Shown in pieces: positions 1 to 6,916 of a stretch of DNA of 8,298 nt (within the stretch, counting starts at the first letter, position 1; each line of letters begins with the position of its first letter). Origin of the DNA: Actinomycetes bacterium (GTDB lineage: Bacteria > Actinomycetota > Acidimicrobiia > Acidimicrobiales > RAAP-2); NCBI GenBank assembly GCA_021791615.1, contig JAJYWG010000263.1, forward strand, positions 1 through 8,298, given 5' to 3'. The translations under genes were made by a program, and so were the position numbers. The notes beneath the pieces were generated by a model. It was not told the origin of the DNA and did not search any database. It saw nothing but the letters and a program-made list of their open reading frames with translations.

Positions 1-2466
1 CGAGTAGGCCGAGCTGGTCCCGCCCGGCGTGGTTATCGTGACGGAGACGTCTCCGGTTGTCGTCACACCCAACGCGCTCGCGGCAGGGGCAGTGACGGTC
101 AGCGCAGTGGAGGACGTCGGAGTTACGTTCTCCGTCACGACTGTGGCCCCGTTGGTGAAGGTGACGCTCAACACCGGATAGAAGCCGGTGCCTGTCACGT
201 TCAGCGACCCTCCGGAGAAGGTCAATTGGCCGGGGCTGATCGAGGAGATTGAGGGGGTCGGATAATAGGTGATGGTCGCGGCGGAACTGGTGCCGCCGAA
301 GGCCGAGACGGTGACACTGACCGGCACGGCCGTCGTCCCCGAGATCCCCAGGGTGCCGGCGGCGGGGGCAGCTACCGTGAGCGAGGTCGAGGAGCTCGGG
401 GTGACGGTGTCGGTGACGGTGGTTGAGCCGTTGGCGAAGGTCACGGTCACCGGCGAGTAGAAACCGGTGCCGGTGATTGTAAGCGTGCTGCCACTGAAAG
501 CGAGCTGGTTCGGGGTGACCGAGGCGACGGTCGCGGGCGGATAGTAGGTGAGCGCGTAGTTGGCGCTCTCCGGGCTGGAGCCGGAGAAGGTCGTCAGCGT
601 CATCACCACCGAAACGGCAGTGGTCGAGGAGATCCCCAGGGCGGCGGCCGTCGGCGCGGTGACCGAAAGAGTCGTGCTCGAGGTCGGCGCGACGCTGGTC
701 GTCACCGCGGCGTTGGTGCCGTACTGGAAGCTCACCGAGACGGGATTGACGAAGTTCGACCCCGTCACGCTTATTGTGCCGCCGCTAAAGGTGAGCTGGT
801 TGGGGCTCACTCCGGTGATGATCGGATTGGGCACGTAGTCGACGCTGTTGGAGGCGGAGCTGCCGCCGGCGGCCGAGACGTAGAAGCTCACGCTCTCAGT
901 GGCCGTGCCGGTTAGGCCGAGGGCGGTGGCGGATGGCGAGTTGAAGGTAACCGAGGTCGAACTGGTCGGGGTGGCGGTGACGCTGACAGGGCTGTTGGTC
1001 CCGTACTGGAAGACGATCGAGAGCGGCGAGTAGAAGCCGGTGCCGCCAAGCGTCATCGACCCTCCGTTGAATGGCATGTATGCCGTGTTCACCGCGGAGA
1101 TAACCGGGGCGGGATAGTAGGTGATGGTCGAGCTGTTCGAGGTCCCACCGAAAGCGGTGACCGTTACGGTGACCGGCGTCGAGGTGGTCGAGGAGATCCC
1201 CAGGGCCGACGCGGTAGGAGTCGTCACCGTGAGTGAGCTTGAGCTGGTGGGGCTGACGGTGTCGGTGACGGTCGTCGAACCGTTGGCGAAGGTGACCGTT
1301 ACGGGCGAGTAGAAGCCTGTTCCGGTGACGGTGGTGGAGGCACCGGCATAAGTGAAGGACGTGGTCCCAAGGGAGGAGATGGTTGGAGCGGGATAGTAGG
1401 TGATGGTCGAGGCGGAACTGGATCCGCCGAAGGCTGAGACTGTAACCGTAGCGGTGGCCGAGGAGGTGGAGGAAATCCCGAGAGCGCTGGCGGTAGGGGC
1501 GGTGACCGTGAGACTGGTGGAGCTGGTTGGGGTGACGGTATCCGTGACAGTCGTCGAACCGTTGGCGAAGGTGACGTTGACAGGGGAGACGAAGTCGCTG
1601 CCGGTGAGCGTGACGGCGCCACCCGAGTAGGTGAAGGAGCTGGTGCTGAGCGAGGAGATCACCGGAGCGGCGATATAGGTGGCCGTGGTCGTCGTGCTGC
1701 CGCCACCGGAATTGACGGTGACGTTCACAGTGGCGTCAGAGGACGTTGGGACGCCCAGCTGGGCCGGGGTCGGTGGAGTCACCACCAGGCTGGTCGGCGA
1801 GTTGACGGTGGCGGGCTCTGACACCGCCGCGTTGGAGCCGTACTGGAAGCTAAGGCTGGTGGTCCCGTAGAAGTCGCTGCCGGTGACGGTGGTTGCCGCT
1901 GGAGAGGTGTCCGAGACCTGGAAGGAGGCCACACCGCTGGGAGGCGGATAGACGTAGCTCTCGCCGGAGCTTGCCGAGCCGCCGGGATTGGTGAGCTGGA
2001 TGGTGTAGCTACCCGGAGTCACCTCAGTCGGCAGGCTCATTGAGATCGAGTAGCTATTGGCCGAGGAGTTGGTGGTGTAGCTGATACCGGTCCCGTTGAA
2101 GCTGGCCGAAGAGGTTGACCCGGGACAGAAGAAATCGTTGCCGGTGACCGTCACCGAGCCGCCGGTGGTGGTGTCCAGCGAAGTCGGCGTGATCGAGGTG
2201 ATAGTTGGGGCGGCGCAGGAATAGCTGATCGCGTCGCCACCTGAGGAGCCGATGACGTCCCCGACGGTAATCGTGTAGCCGCCGGGCGGCTCGGGGGGCA
2301 GGGTGGCGGTCAGGCTCGTCGATGAGTTCCAGGTGGTGGAAAGCGCGTTGCCGTTCAGATAGACCGTCGCCGAGCCGTAGTCGAAGGCCGAGCCATTGAC
2401 GGTGATGGTGCCGCCGTTCTGAGATACGAAGCTCGTCGCCGAGAGGCTCGAGATGGAGGGAGCCAC
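1..2466 (-). repeat. Tandem IPT/TIG-encoding repeats, about 279 bp period
   Basis: The coding repeat junctions read 'TYYP(A/P/T)P' in the protein and fall near 2466, 2211, 1950, 1671, 1392, 1113, 832, 541 and 262. That gives eight complete units and one cut by the left edge. Spacings are 255, 261, 279, 279, 279, 281, 291, 279 bp. Units between 1671 and 1 are much closer to each other, also at DNA level, than the two proximal ones. For example, the stretch at 401-475 recurs almost unchanged around 1253-1327. The proximal units are shorter and more diverged, and the third (1950-1672) has lost part of the canonical strand pattern. The array probably grew by unit duplication, with later homogenisation of the distal copies. 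Confidence 0.85.
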
Positions 2467-3321
2467 CTCGTAGCCGCCTATGGCTATGGCCGGAGCGTTG
2501 AGAGGTGATGGTGCATTTCCCAGGTAGGGCGCTCCCGAACCCGCATAGACCTGCCCGGCGCTGTCGAGAGCCCACCAGCCGCTCACGTTGTCTGCGGCGA
2601 TGGCGACGGGCGTCGCCCCCATGCTGTAGCAGGCCAATTGGGTGCCGCCACCGGGGGTAATCCTGTAAACACAGCCCGCGGAGCTGAGCGCATACACCGA
2701 ATTGGTGGTCGGGTCATAGGCGCCAGCGACCAGATTGCCCGAGGTGTCCCAGGCCGTGGTGTTGTTCCAGGCGCCGGGACCAAAGCCGTTTACGACTCCG
2801 TTAGCCGCCAGCAGCTCGTAGCCTCCGGCGGGCAGAGGCATGATCTGCTTCCAGCAGCCGCAGTCACCAACCCCGCCGTAGGAAGGAGCGCCGCCCTCGG
2901 CATAGACGTTGCCGGAAGAATCCATGGCCCAAGCCCCGGTGCCGTTGTCGGGCACGGCCACCGCAACGAGATCACAGCCCGTGGAGATGTAAATAGGCGA
3001 GACGCTCATGCCAAACGCCGCGACGGTCCCACAGGAGTTGGCGTAGAAGTAGCCGCCCGTCTGCAAATCCGCCGCAGCCGCGACCCACCCCGAGGTGCCA
3101 CAGCCCGCCGAGTAGCAGTCTCCGTCATAGGTGGTGTCGAAGTTGAAGGTGCCGCTGTCGGCGGCGAAGATGGTGTAGCCCTGAGCGGAGTAGGAGCTCG
3201 GGGCCGACGCAATTGGCTGCGGGAGGGACGCCGCCCAGCTTACGGCGGTCGCGAGAAGAAGCAGGCTGAGCAGGACTCTCGAAGGAAGCAGGCGGCGCGC
3301 GACTCGGGCTAGACGGCGCAT
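1..3321 (-). CDS. Large secreted IPT/TIG (Ig-like) repeat protein, N-terminal 1107 codons, 3' end beyond window
   Basis: The minus frame is open from ATG at 3321 to base 1, so the gene continues off the left edge. Residues 1-40 look like a Sec signal peptide: an Arg-rich start (RRLARVARR), a hydrophobic core (VLLSLLLLATAVSWA), and Ala-rich cleavage options near residues 30-31 or 40. Residues about 41-285 contain eight Cys and repeated 'WALDSxGxVYAxGxAP'-like motifs near 131-146 and 249-264, suggesting propeller-like strands. From about residue 285 there are nine Ser/Thr/Gly-rich units of the IPT/TIG type, with the pattern 'P.ISS(I/L)SP..F..SGG.(V/L)TVTG..FYSPVTVTF.NG'. IPT/TIG domains are Ig-like folds common in extracellular adhesins and wall-associated proteins, so an extracellular binding or structural role is inferred. 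No anchor or catalytic motif is visible. The start is supported by a GGGGGAGG ribosome site. The ligand is unknown. Confidence 0.88.
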   Translation of the reverse strand, partial: MRRLARVARRLLPSRVLLSLLLLATAVSWAASLPQPIASAPSSYSAQGYTIFAADSGTFNFDTTYDGDCYSAGCGTSGWVAAAADLQTGGYFYANSCGTVAAFGMSVSPIYISTGCDLVAVAVPDNGTGAWAMDSSGNVYAEGGAPSYGGVGDCGCWKQIMPLPAGGYELLAANGVVNGFGPGAWNNTTAWDTSGNLVAGAYDPTTNSVYALSSAGCVYRITPGGGTQLACYSMGATPVAIAADNVSGWWALDSAGQVYAGSGAPYLGNAPSPLNAPAIAIGGYEVAPSISSLSATSFVSQNGGTITVNGSAFDYGSATVYLNGNALSTTWNSSTSLTATLPPEPPGGYTITVGDVIGSSGGDAISYSCAAPTITSITPTSLDTTTGGSVTVTGNDFFCPGSTSSASFNGTGISYTTNSSANSYSISMSLPTEVTPGSYTIQLTNPGGSASSGESYVYPPPSGVASFQVSDTSPAATTVTGSDFYGTTSLSFQYGSNAAVSEPATVNSPTSLVVTPPTPAQLGVPTSSDATVNVTVNSGGGSTTTTATYIAAPVISSLSTSSFTYSGGAVTLTGSDFVSPVNVTFANGSTTVTDTVTPTSSTSLTVTAPTASALGISSTSSATATVTVSAFGGSSSASTITYYPAPTISSLGTTSFTYAGASTTVTGTGFYSPVTVTFANGSTTVTDTVSPTSSSSLTVTTPTASALGISSTTSTPVTVTVTAFGGTSNSSTITYYPAPVISAVNTAYMPFNGGSMTLGGTGFYSPLSIVFQYGTNSPVSVTATPTSSTSVTFNSPSATALGLTGTATESVSFYVSAAGGSSASNSVDYVPNPIITGVSPNQLTFSGGTISVTGSNFVNPVSVSFQYGTNAAVTTSVAPTSSTTLSVTAPTAAALGISSTTAVSVVMTLTTFSGSSPESANYALTYYPPATVASVTPNQLAFSGSTLTITGTGFYSPVTVTFANGSTTVTDTVTPSSSTSLTVAAPAAGTLGISGTTAVPVSVTVSAFGGTSSAATITYYPTPSISSISPGQLTFSGGSLNVTGTGFYPVLSVTFTNGATVVTENVTPTSSTALTVTAPAASALGVTTTGDVSVTITTPGGTSSAYS

Positions 3322-3325
3322 CGGG

Positions 3326-3333
3326 CCTCCCCC
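3326..3333 (-). promoter_or_regulatory. Ribosome binding site of the TIG-repeat gene
   Basis: On the minus strand GGGGGAGG stands 4 nt before the ATG at 3321. It supports this start, which also places the signal peptide directly at the N-terminus. No other in-frame start further upstream has a comparable site. Confidence 0.6.
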
Positions 3334-3370
3334 GCCGCAATCGCCGGCCAGGGAAAGCGGGCATGCGCCA

Positions 3371-3403
3371 AGACACTCTGCGGGCCCGGCCCGCGAAGTG
3401 TCT
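3371..3403. repeat. 33-bp interrupted dyad (inverted repeat) upstream of TIG gene
   Basis: The outer arms AGACACT (3371-3377) and AGTGTCT (3397-3403) are perfectly complementary. The inner arms GCGGGCC (3380-3386) and GGCCCGC (3388-3394) are also perfect, centred on base 3387, and two mismatched bases per side separate the arm pairs. The dyad lies 50 bp before the TIG-gene ATG, so it could be an operator or a leader hairpin. There is no T-run on either side, which argues against an intrinsic terminator. Confidence 0.7.
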
Positions 3404-3625
3404 CGCCGGATGTCGTCATCGCTTGCCCCCGATGATCTAAGTTGTCCCGATCGAGGTCCAGGCTCATGGCCACAAGCCTCGGCGGCCGGCGGTATTTAGC
3501 GGGTCCCAACCGTACCCCAGGCTCCCCTGCGATACGAAATCCCCGACTTACTCCCGTCCGGTGTGCCTCTACTATCGGCGCAAGGCACCGGAGCGTAAAG
3601 GGGTCGGCAGGAAATTTCTCATAAA

Positions 3626-3651
3626 TGGCGTCAGCCATATGCCTGGCGCCA
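3626..3651. repeat. Inverted repeat, 9-bp stem with 8-nt loop
   Basis: TGGCGTCAG (3626-3634) pairs with CTGGCGCCA (3643-3651), with one G-U wobble if transcribed from the plus strand. The loop is CCATATGC. It has no following T-run. The function is unknown. Confidence 0.5.
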
Positions 3652-3688
3652 CATTCATGGTTGTGAGCGCAAATGACACCGGCACGGC

Positions 3689-3705
3689 GAGGCCCGCCGG
3701 GCCTC
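3689..3705. repeat. Perfect inverted repeat, 7-bp GC stem with 3-nt loop
   Basis: GAGGCCC (3689-3695) and GGGCCTC (3699-3705) are perfectly complementary around GCC. It is followed by TCCCC rather than a T-run, so it is not a convincing terminator. Short GC stems arise easily in DNA of this composition. Confidence 0.45.
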
Positions 3706-3829
3706 TCCCCAGTTACTGGCCAGGACATTTCGGTAATCCCGATGGCGGCAATAGGCACGGCGGCAACCCTAGGCAGGCGCATGAGTTTCGTGGAAGGGCC
3801 AGGGGCAAACTCCGCTCGTTCGGGTCCGC

Positions 3830-3859
3830 TTGATCGTGCTATGGACCTCGATTTATATG
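3830..3859 (+). promoter_or_regulatory. Candidate sigma70-like promoter for the SIR2 gene
   Basis: TTGATC (3830-3835) matches four of six bases of the -35 consensus. TATATG (3854-3859) matches four of six of the -10 consensus, with an 18-nt spacer. It lies in one of the few A/T-rich patches upstream of the gene. If used, transcription would start near 3866 and leave a leader of about 160 nt. This is a motif match only. Confidence 0.3.
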
Positions 3860-3879
3860 GCAGTCCTGCCGAGCTGATA

Positions 3880-3990
3880 GCCGCCGCGGGCAGGCGGCCG
3901 CGAGGAGCATCCGAATCCTGCCAGAATTGGCAGATGAATCGCCCGCACGGAAACGCCGATATATGGGGCGCGACGAGCGACCACGGTCGC
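3880..3990 (+). promoter_or_regulatory. Hairpin-rich putative leader of the SIR2 gene
   Basis: Three short perfect inverted repeats follow one another between the candidate promoter and the ribosome site. They are GCCGCC/GGCGGC at 3880-3898 (7-nt loop), CTGCCA/TGGCAG at 3918-3933 (4-nt loop) and GCGACC/GGTCGC at 3977-3990 (2-nt centre). The middle one could equally be a 16-bp protein-binding dyad. Together they suggest a structured 5' leader or operator region, but GC-rich DNA yields such stems by chance. Confidence 0.3.
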
Positions 3991-4011
3991 GCCGGGCGCG
4001 CTTGCAGCGAC

Positions 4012-4018
4012 GAGGAGA
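4012..4018 (+). promoter_or_regulatory. Ribosome binding site deciding the SIR2 start
   Basis: GAGGAGA ends 7 nt before ATG at 4026. The reading frame itself extends upstream through a TTG at 3927 and an ATG at 3963, but neither has a ribosome site. The extra residues they would add are Arg-rich and low in complexity. The SIR2 fold would begin about 30 residues after 4026, as is usual for such proteins. Confidence 0.65.
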
Positions 4019-4025
4019 TAGCGTC

Positions 4026-5792
4026 ATGACGATCTGGCCGTCCGGTGAGTTGGCTACGACGCCGCCGACAATTGACCCGCTGGTCTCCCTGGCGGTGAAC
4101 ATGCTCGCCGCTCCGGGCACCTACGCCATCCTGGCTGGATCCGGCCTGTCGCGCGCGGCCGGCATCATGACCGGCGACGAGGTGCTGTGCGATCTGATCA
4201 CCAGAGTCGCCAAGGCCGAAGGCGTGGAGGTGACCGAGCCCGGCTGGAGCCCGAAGGCCTGGTGGGCCGCGGCCCGGGGGTCCGAGCCCGGCTACGACCA
4301 GATCCTTGCCGAGCTCGCCCCCACCGACGCCATGCGCCAAGTGCAGCTGGCTCCATATTTCGAAGCTGATTCCATCCACCCGACGCCGGCGCATACGGCG
4401 ATTGCCGATCTCTGCAAGCGCGGCCTGGTGCAGGTGATCATCACCACCAACTTCGACCGGCTGATCGAGCGGGCGCTCGAGCACGCAGGGGTGAAGTACC
4501 AGATGGCCCATGACGAGCAGATGCTGGCCGGACTGGCCCCACTGGTACGTGGCGTGGTCACGGTGTTGAAGGTGCACGGCGACTACCGCCAAGGGCCAAT
4601 GCGAAATACCGCCGGCGAGCTCGGCACCTATCCTCCGAAGTTGCAGAGGTACCTCGCCCGGGTGCTCGAGGAGTTCGGAGTCCTGTCCATGGGTTGGTCC
4701 GCAACTTACGACGTCGCCCTGGCGCGCGCTCTCGGGGCTCGCCTTTCCCGTCGTTACCCGCTCTACTTCGCCGCCTATCAGGGCAAGACCGAAACGGCGG
4801 CCAAGGAGCTGATCGCCGTACGAGAGGGGCGGGTGATCAGCCATGCCGGCGCTGACCGCTTCTTTGCAGATCTCGCCGAGCGAATCGCCAGGTTGGAGCG
4901 CGAGGCGGTCCAGCACTCCAGGCCGACTCGGATGAAGGCCGGGGCGGGCATCATCCAATACCAGAACAACCAGGTGCTACCCGGTTGGGCGACGGTGCCG
5001 CTGCTGCGGCTGGAGGTGGCGGCCCAGTTCTCCGAACAGAACGACTACGACATTTTCAGGGCCGGCGATCGAGCCGAGTTGGCCTCTGCGCTGGACGCGA
5101 ACGTGTTGCGCTTCATGCTCGCAGCCGAGGCCATGCAGGACCGGCCAGGGCCGGGCGCTGCGCTCAAGCCGAGCGTGCTACTCCGGGGTGATCCACCCCC
5201 GCAGCCCATCCCCGGCATGTGGGAACTCAATCCGGAATGGGAGAACAGCGCCAACCAGTGCCACTTCCGTCTAGGAGGAAACGCCAGCGACGGGATCTCG
5301 GCCTTGGCGATGGCACTCTTGCCCCGTGCCCAGATGGCTGGCAGCACGACGAGCTTCATCGTTGAGATGGGATTCTCCTTGAAACGCATGCTCGACCTCA
5401 GTGCGGTCGCGCGAACGCTAATCGAAGGGCTGCTTCTGGTCACCGACGTCATGCCCCGGACCACGGTCAGGGCTCAGTCAGCCGGGACAAGGCTGGCCGC
5501 GGCGGAGATCATGATCCGCGCGAAGGCCGACCCGAAGACGCCGGCCGACCAGACGCCCGGGCCGATAACTGCGCGCCTCAACTGTGCCCCCTTTGGCACG
5601 CGGCAGTCGAACGAACACAAGGACCTCTACCGTTACGGATTGATGCTGGACGGCCGGACACCCACCCGAGACGAGGCCGCCGAGGCCGTAGTGGACGCGA
5701 TCGAGCTGATGGCCTACGAACTCGGTTACCTGGACCCCAGGAGCGCCATAAAGGAGCTGCGCCGGCAGCTCGGGTTGCCGGCAATCAACTAA
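4026..5792 (+). CDS. SIR2-domain protein, probable NAD-consuming defence effector
   Basis: The protein has 588 residues. Residues about 30-275 form a SIR2 domain. The NAD-binding loop AGSGLSRAAGI is at 37-47, TTNFD at 140-144 (Asn142, Asp144), KVHGD at 182-186 with the catalytic-type His184, and GWS at 223-225 followed by Asp229. These residues are those retained in prokaryotic SIR2 proteins of anti-phage systems (ThsA, DSR and SIR2-Argonaute types), which hydrolyse NAD+ to stop growth of infected cells. There is no zinc-binding Cys quartet as in true protein deacetylases. Residues about 300-588 are an alpha/beta region I do not recognise. It includes a segment from 443 (FIVEMGFSLKRMLDLS) and a helical C-terminus, and may sense the trigger or mediate oligomerisation. 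No signal peptide or clear membrane span is seen. The gene is alone on its strand and converges on the RNA ligase operon. The NADase call is from family knowledge. Confidence 0.85.
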   Translation: MTIWPSGELATTPPTIDPLVSLAVNMLAAPGTYAILAGSGLSRAAGIMTGDEVLCDLITRVAKAEGVEVTEPGWSPKAWWAAARGSEPGYDQILAELAPTDAMRQVQLAPYFEADSIHPTPAHTAIADLCKRGLVQVIITTNFDRLIERALEHAGVKYQMAHDEQMLAGLAPLVRGVVTVLKVHGDYRQGPMRNTAGELGTYPPKLQRYLARVLEEFGVLSMGWSATYDVALARALGARLSRRYPLYFAAYQGKTETAAKELIAVREGRVISHAGADRFFADLAERIARLEREAVQHSRPTRMKAGAGIIQYQNNQVLPGWATVPLLRLEVAAQFSEQNDYDIFRAGDRAELASALDANVLRFMLAAEAMQDRPGPGAALKPSVLLRGDPPPQPIPGMWELNPEWENSANQCHFRLGGNASDGISALAMALLPRAQMAGSTTSFIVEMGFSLKRMLDLSAVARTLIEGLLLVTDVMPRTTVRAQSAGTRLAAAEIMIRAKADPKTPADQTPGPITARLNCAPFGTRQSNEHKDLYRYGLMLDGRTPTRDEAAEAVVDAIELMAYELGYLDPRSAIKELRRQLGLPAIN

Positions 5793-5801
5793 CCGCGCCG
5801 G
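5793..5801. other. 9-bp convergent junction without terminator
   Basis: Only nine bases separate the TAA of the SIR2 gene and the TAG of the RNA ligase gene. No hairpin with a T-run is visible in or near the junction. Transcripts from both sides probably run into the opposite gene, giving antisense overlap unless Rho-type termination intervenes. Confidence 0.6.
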
Positions 5802-6890
5802 CTAGAAGCCCAGGCCCTCTTTGCCGTGGGCATAGACGGGATCGGTGACCTCGGGCCGGATCCATTTCCAGGCCTTGGACTCCAGCTCCTTGTTGTCGAG
5901 GGCGGCAAAGAGGAGGTGGCGGGCTTCGTAGTCCGAGTTTCCCACGGCGCGGGCAAAGTCCCGCCGATCCGGGTTCTCCGCCGCCAGACGTGCGGCTAGC
6001 GTCTTGGACTCGGTGACCAGGGCGGCTTGCTTGGCCACGAGCTCGGCTTCCGTGGCGCGCACCCAGTCGTAGAACTCATCCGGCACCCTGGCGAGGATCT
6101 CCCCCACTCCCGTGCCCGAGGAGACCAGCTCCCAGATGATGCGGGGGTTGACGCCGGTCAGCAGCTTGTGCAGACGCTTGTACTCGGCGTGTTTCACCTT
6201 CACCCAGAAAGGCCCGTCGGGCCAGCAGACCACGAAGCCTTCGGCGTTGTCGCGGTCCGGGGCGGCAAGCACTTCGCCGAGGGAGGAGTAACCCAAGCGC
6301 GGCACGTGCGGAAAGCGGAGGTCCGGTTCCTGGTAGGAGCCGTCGGCTATGCCGATCGAGCCGAGATGGAAGAGCTCGTCGGTCGCGCCGTAGTCGACGA
6401 TGGTACGGTTGGCCGGATAGATGATCTCGAACAGATGAGTACGCTCCCAGGGCGCCGACGTTGGGGCCAGCGCGTCCTCGTAGCGCTCCCGCAGCAGCTG
6501 GGTCGCGTGCTGGGCCTGGGGCGAGGTGAACGACCCCCGGGTGGCGATGGCCGGACCGTGGGGTGTCGGATAGAGGATGCCGAGCGAGCCGTCCAGTTTC
6601 TCGGTGACCAGGACGGAACCGCTCGCCTCGGCCGGCAGAGGCTTGCCGCCATAGTCGGAGAAGTTGTGGAACTTGGGAAGGGGCCGGGCCAACACCGCCT
6701 GGGTCGCTTCGTCGACGATCAGTCCGCGACAAAGGCGTGTCTCTGGCGTCCAAGCGCCGTCGTACTGGGCGTGCTCGGTGTAGTTGTAGATCAAGAACGG
6801 GTATTCCGGGTGGCGACGGGATCGGATGTAGCCCTTTTTGATCTGCACCTCGAGGCGCTCCGGGTCGAGCAGGTCCTCGAGGCGCACCAC
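5802..6890 (-). CDS. T4 Rnl1-type ATP-dependent RNA ligase
   Basis: The protein has about 362 residues, close to T4 RNA ligase 1 (374). It should seal 5'-phosphate to 3'-OH RNA ends through a lysyl-AMP intermediate. Numbered from GTG at 6890, motif I is TEKLDGS with nucleophile Lys98. Upstream are Arg55 (CRGL) and KFHNF at 73-77; ATRGSF is at 116-121; motif IIIa is HLFEIIYP with Glu155; motif IV is EGFVV with Glu217; motif V is KVK at 231-233. These positions nearly match the known T4 Rnl1 residues (Arg54, Lys75, Lys99, Glu159, Glu227, Lys240/242). The C-terminal part (about 245-362) is helical and ends in KAWKWIRPEV, as in phage-type ligases. It follows the DUF5131 gene by 26 bp, so they probably form one operon. 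The start is uncertain: GTG 6890, GTG 6887 (better spaced from GGGG), or GTG 6920 overlapping the upstream stop as GTGA. No kinase/phosphatase end-healing partner is seen. Confidence 0.85.
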   Translation of the reverse strand: MVRLEDLLDPERLEVQIKKGYIRSRRHPEYPFLIYNYTEHAQYDGAWTPETRLCRGLIVDEATQAVLARPLPKFHNFSDYGGKPLPAEASGSVLVTEKLDGSLGILYPTPHGPAIATRGSFTSPQAQHATQLLRERYEDALAPTSAPWERTHLFEIIYPANRTIVDYGATDELFHLGSIGIADGSYQEPDLRFPHVPRLGYSSLGEVLAAPDRDNAEGFVVCWPDGPFWVKVKHAEYKRLHKLLTGVNPRIIWELVSSGTGVGEILARVPDEFYDWVRATEAELVAKQAALVTESKTLAARLAAENPDRRDFARAVGNSDYEARHLLFAALDNKELESKAWKWIRPEVTDPVYAHGKEGLGF

Positions 6891-6916
6891 TCCCCCGCTA
6901 CGGGTTCCGGCCGGTG

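Larger units (their letters stand above)
3322..4025. other. Divergent intergenic region, about 700 bp, no recognised gene
   Basis: This stretch separates the divergent TIG-repeat and SIR2 genes. I find no tRNA, rRNA, transposase remnant or known protein family in it on either strand. It is visibly richer in A/T patches (for example 3611-3626 and 3851-3858) than the neighbouring genes. It holds several inverted repeats (3371-3403, 3626-3651, 3689-3705, 3880-3898, 3918-3933, 3977-3990) and one plausible promoter pair. Open frames cross it on both strands; the longest is on the minus strand and ends at 3309 inside the TIG gene start. They show no family resemblance and lack good ribosome sites, so I do not call them genes. 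A small unannotated protein or a structured RNA cannot be excluded. Confidence 0.6.

Noticed and set aside
269..1870. Several plus-strand open frames of 60-90 codons
   Set aside because: They are antisense to the TIG repeats, recur with the repeat period, and read as low-complexity Val/Thr/Glu-rich strings.
2638..3312. 224-codon plus-strand open frame
   Set aside because: It is antisense to the N-terminal part of the TIG protein, whose signal peptide and motifs show the true frame; the product is Gly/Arg/Ala-rich without a family.
3660..3672. TTGTGAGCGCAAA, resembling a lac-operator half site
   Set aside because: Only one half matches and no LacI-type regulator is in view; likely chance.
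3442..3833. Two plus-strand open frames of 60 and 90 codons
   Set aside because: There are no ribosome sites, no family resemblance, and they overlap each other in different frames.
4026..4958. Long minus-strand open frame opposite the SIR2 domain
   Set aside because: The SIR2 motifs are unambiguous on the plus strand, and the antisense product is a GC-bias shadow. Only its extension through the intergenic region is kept as a weak finding.
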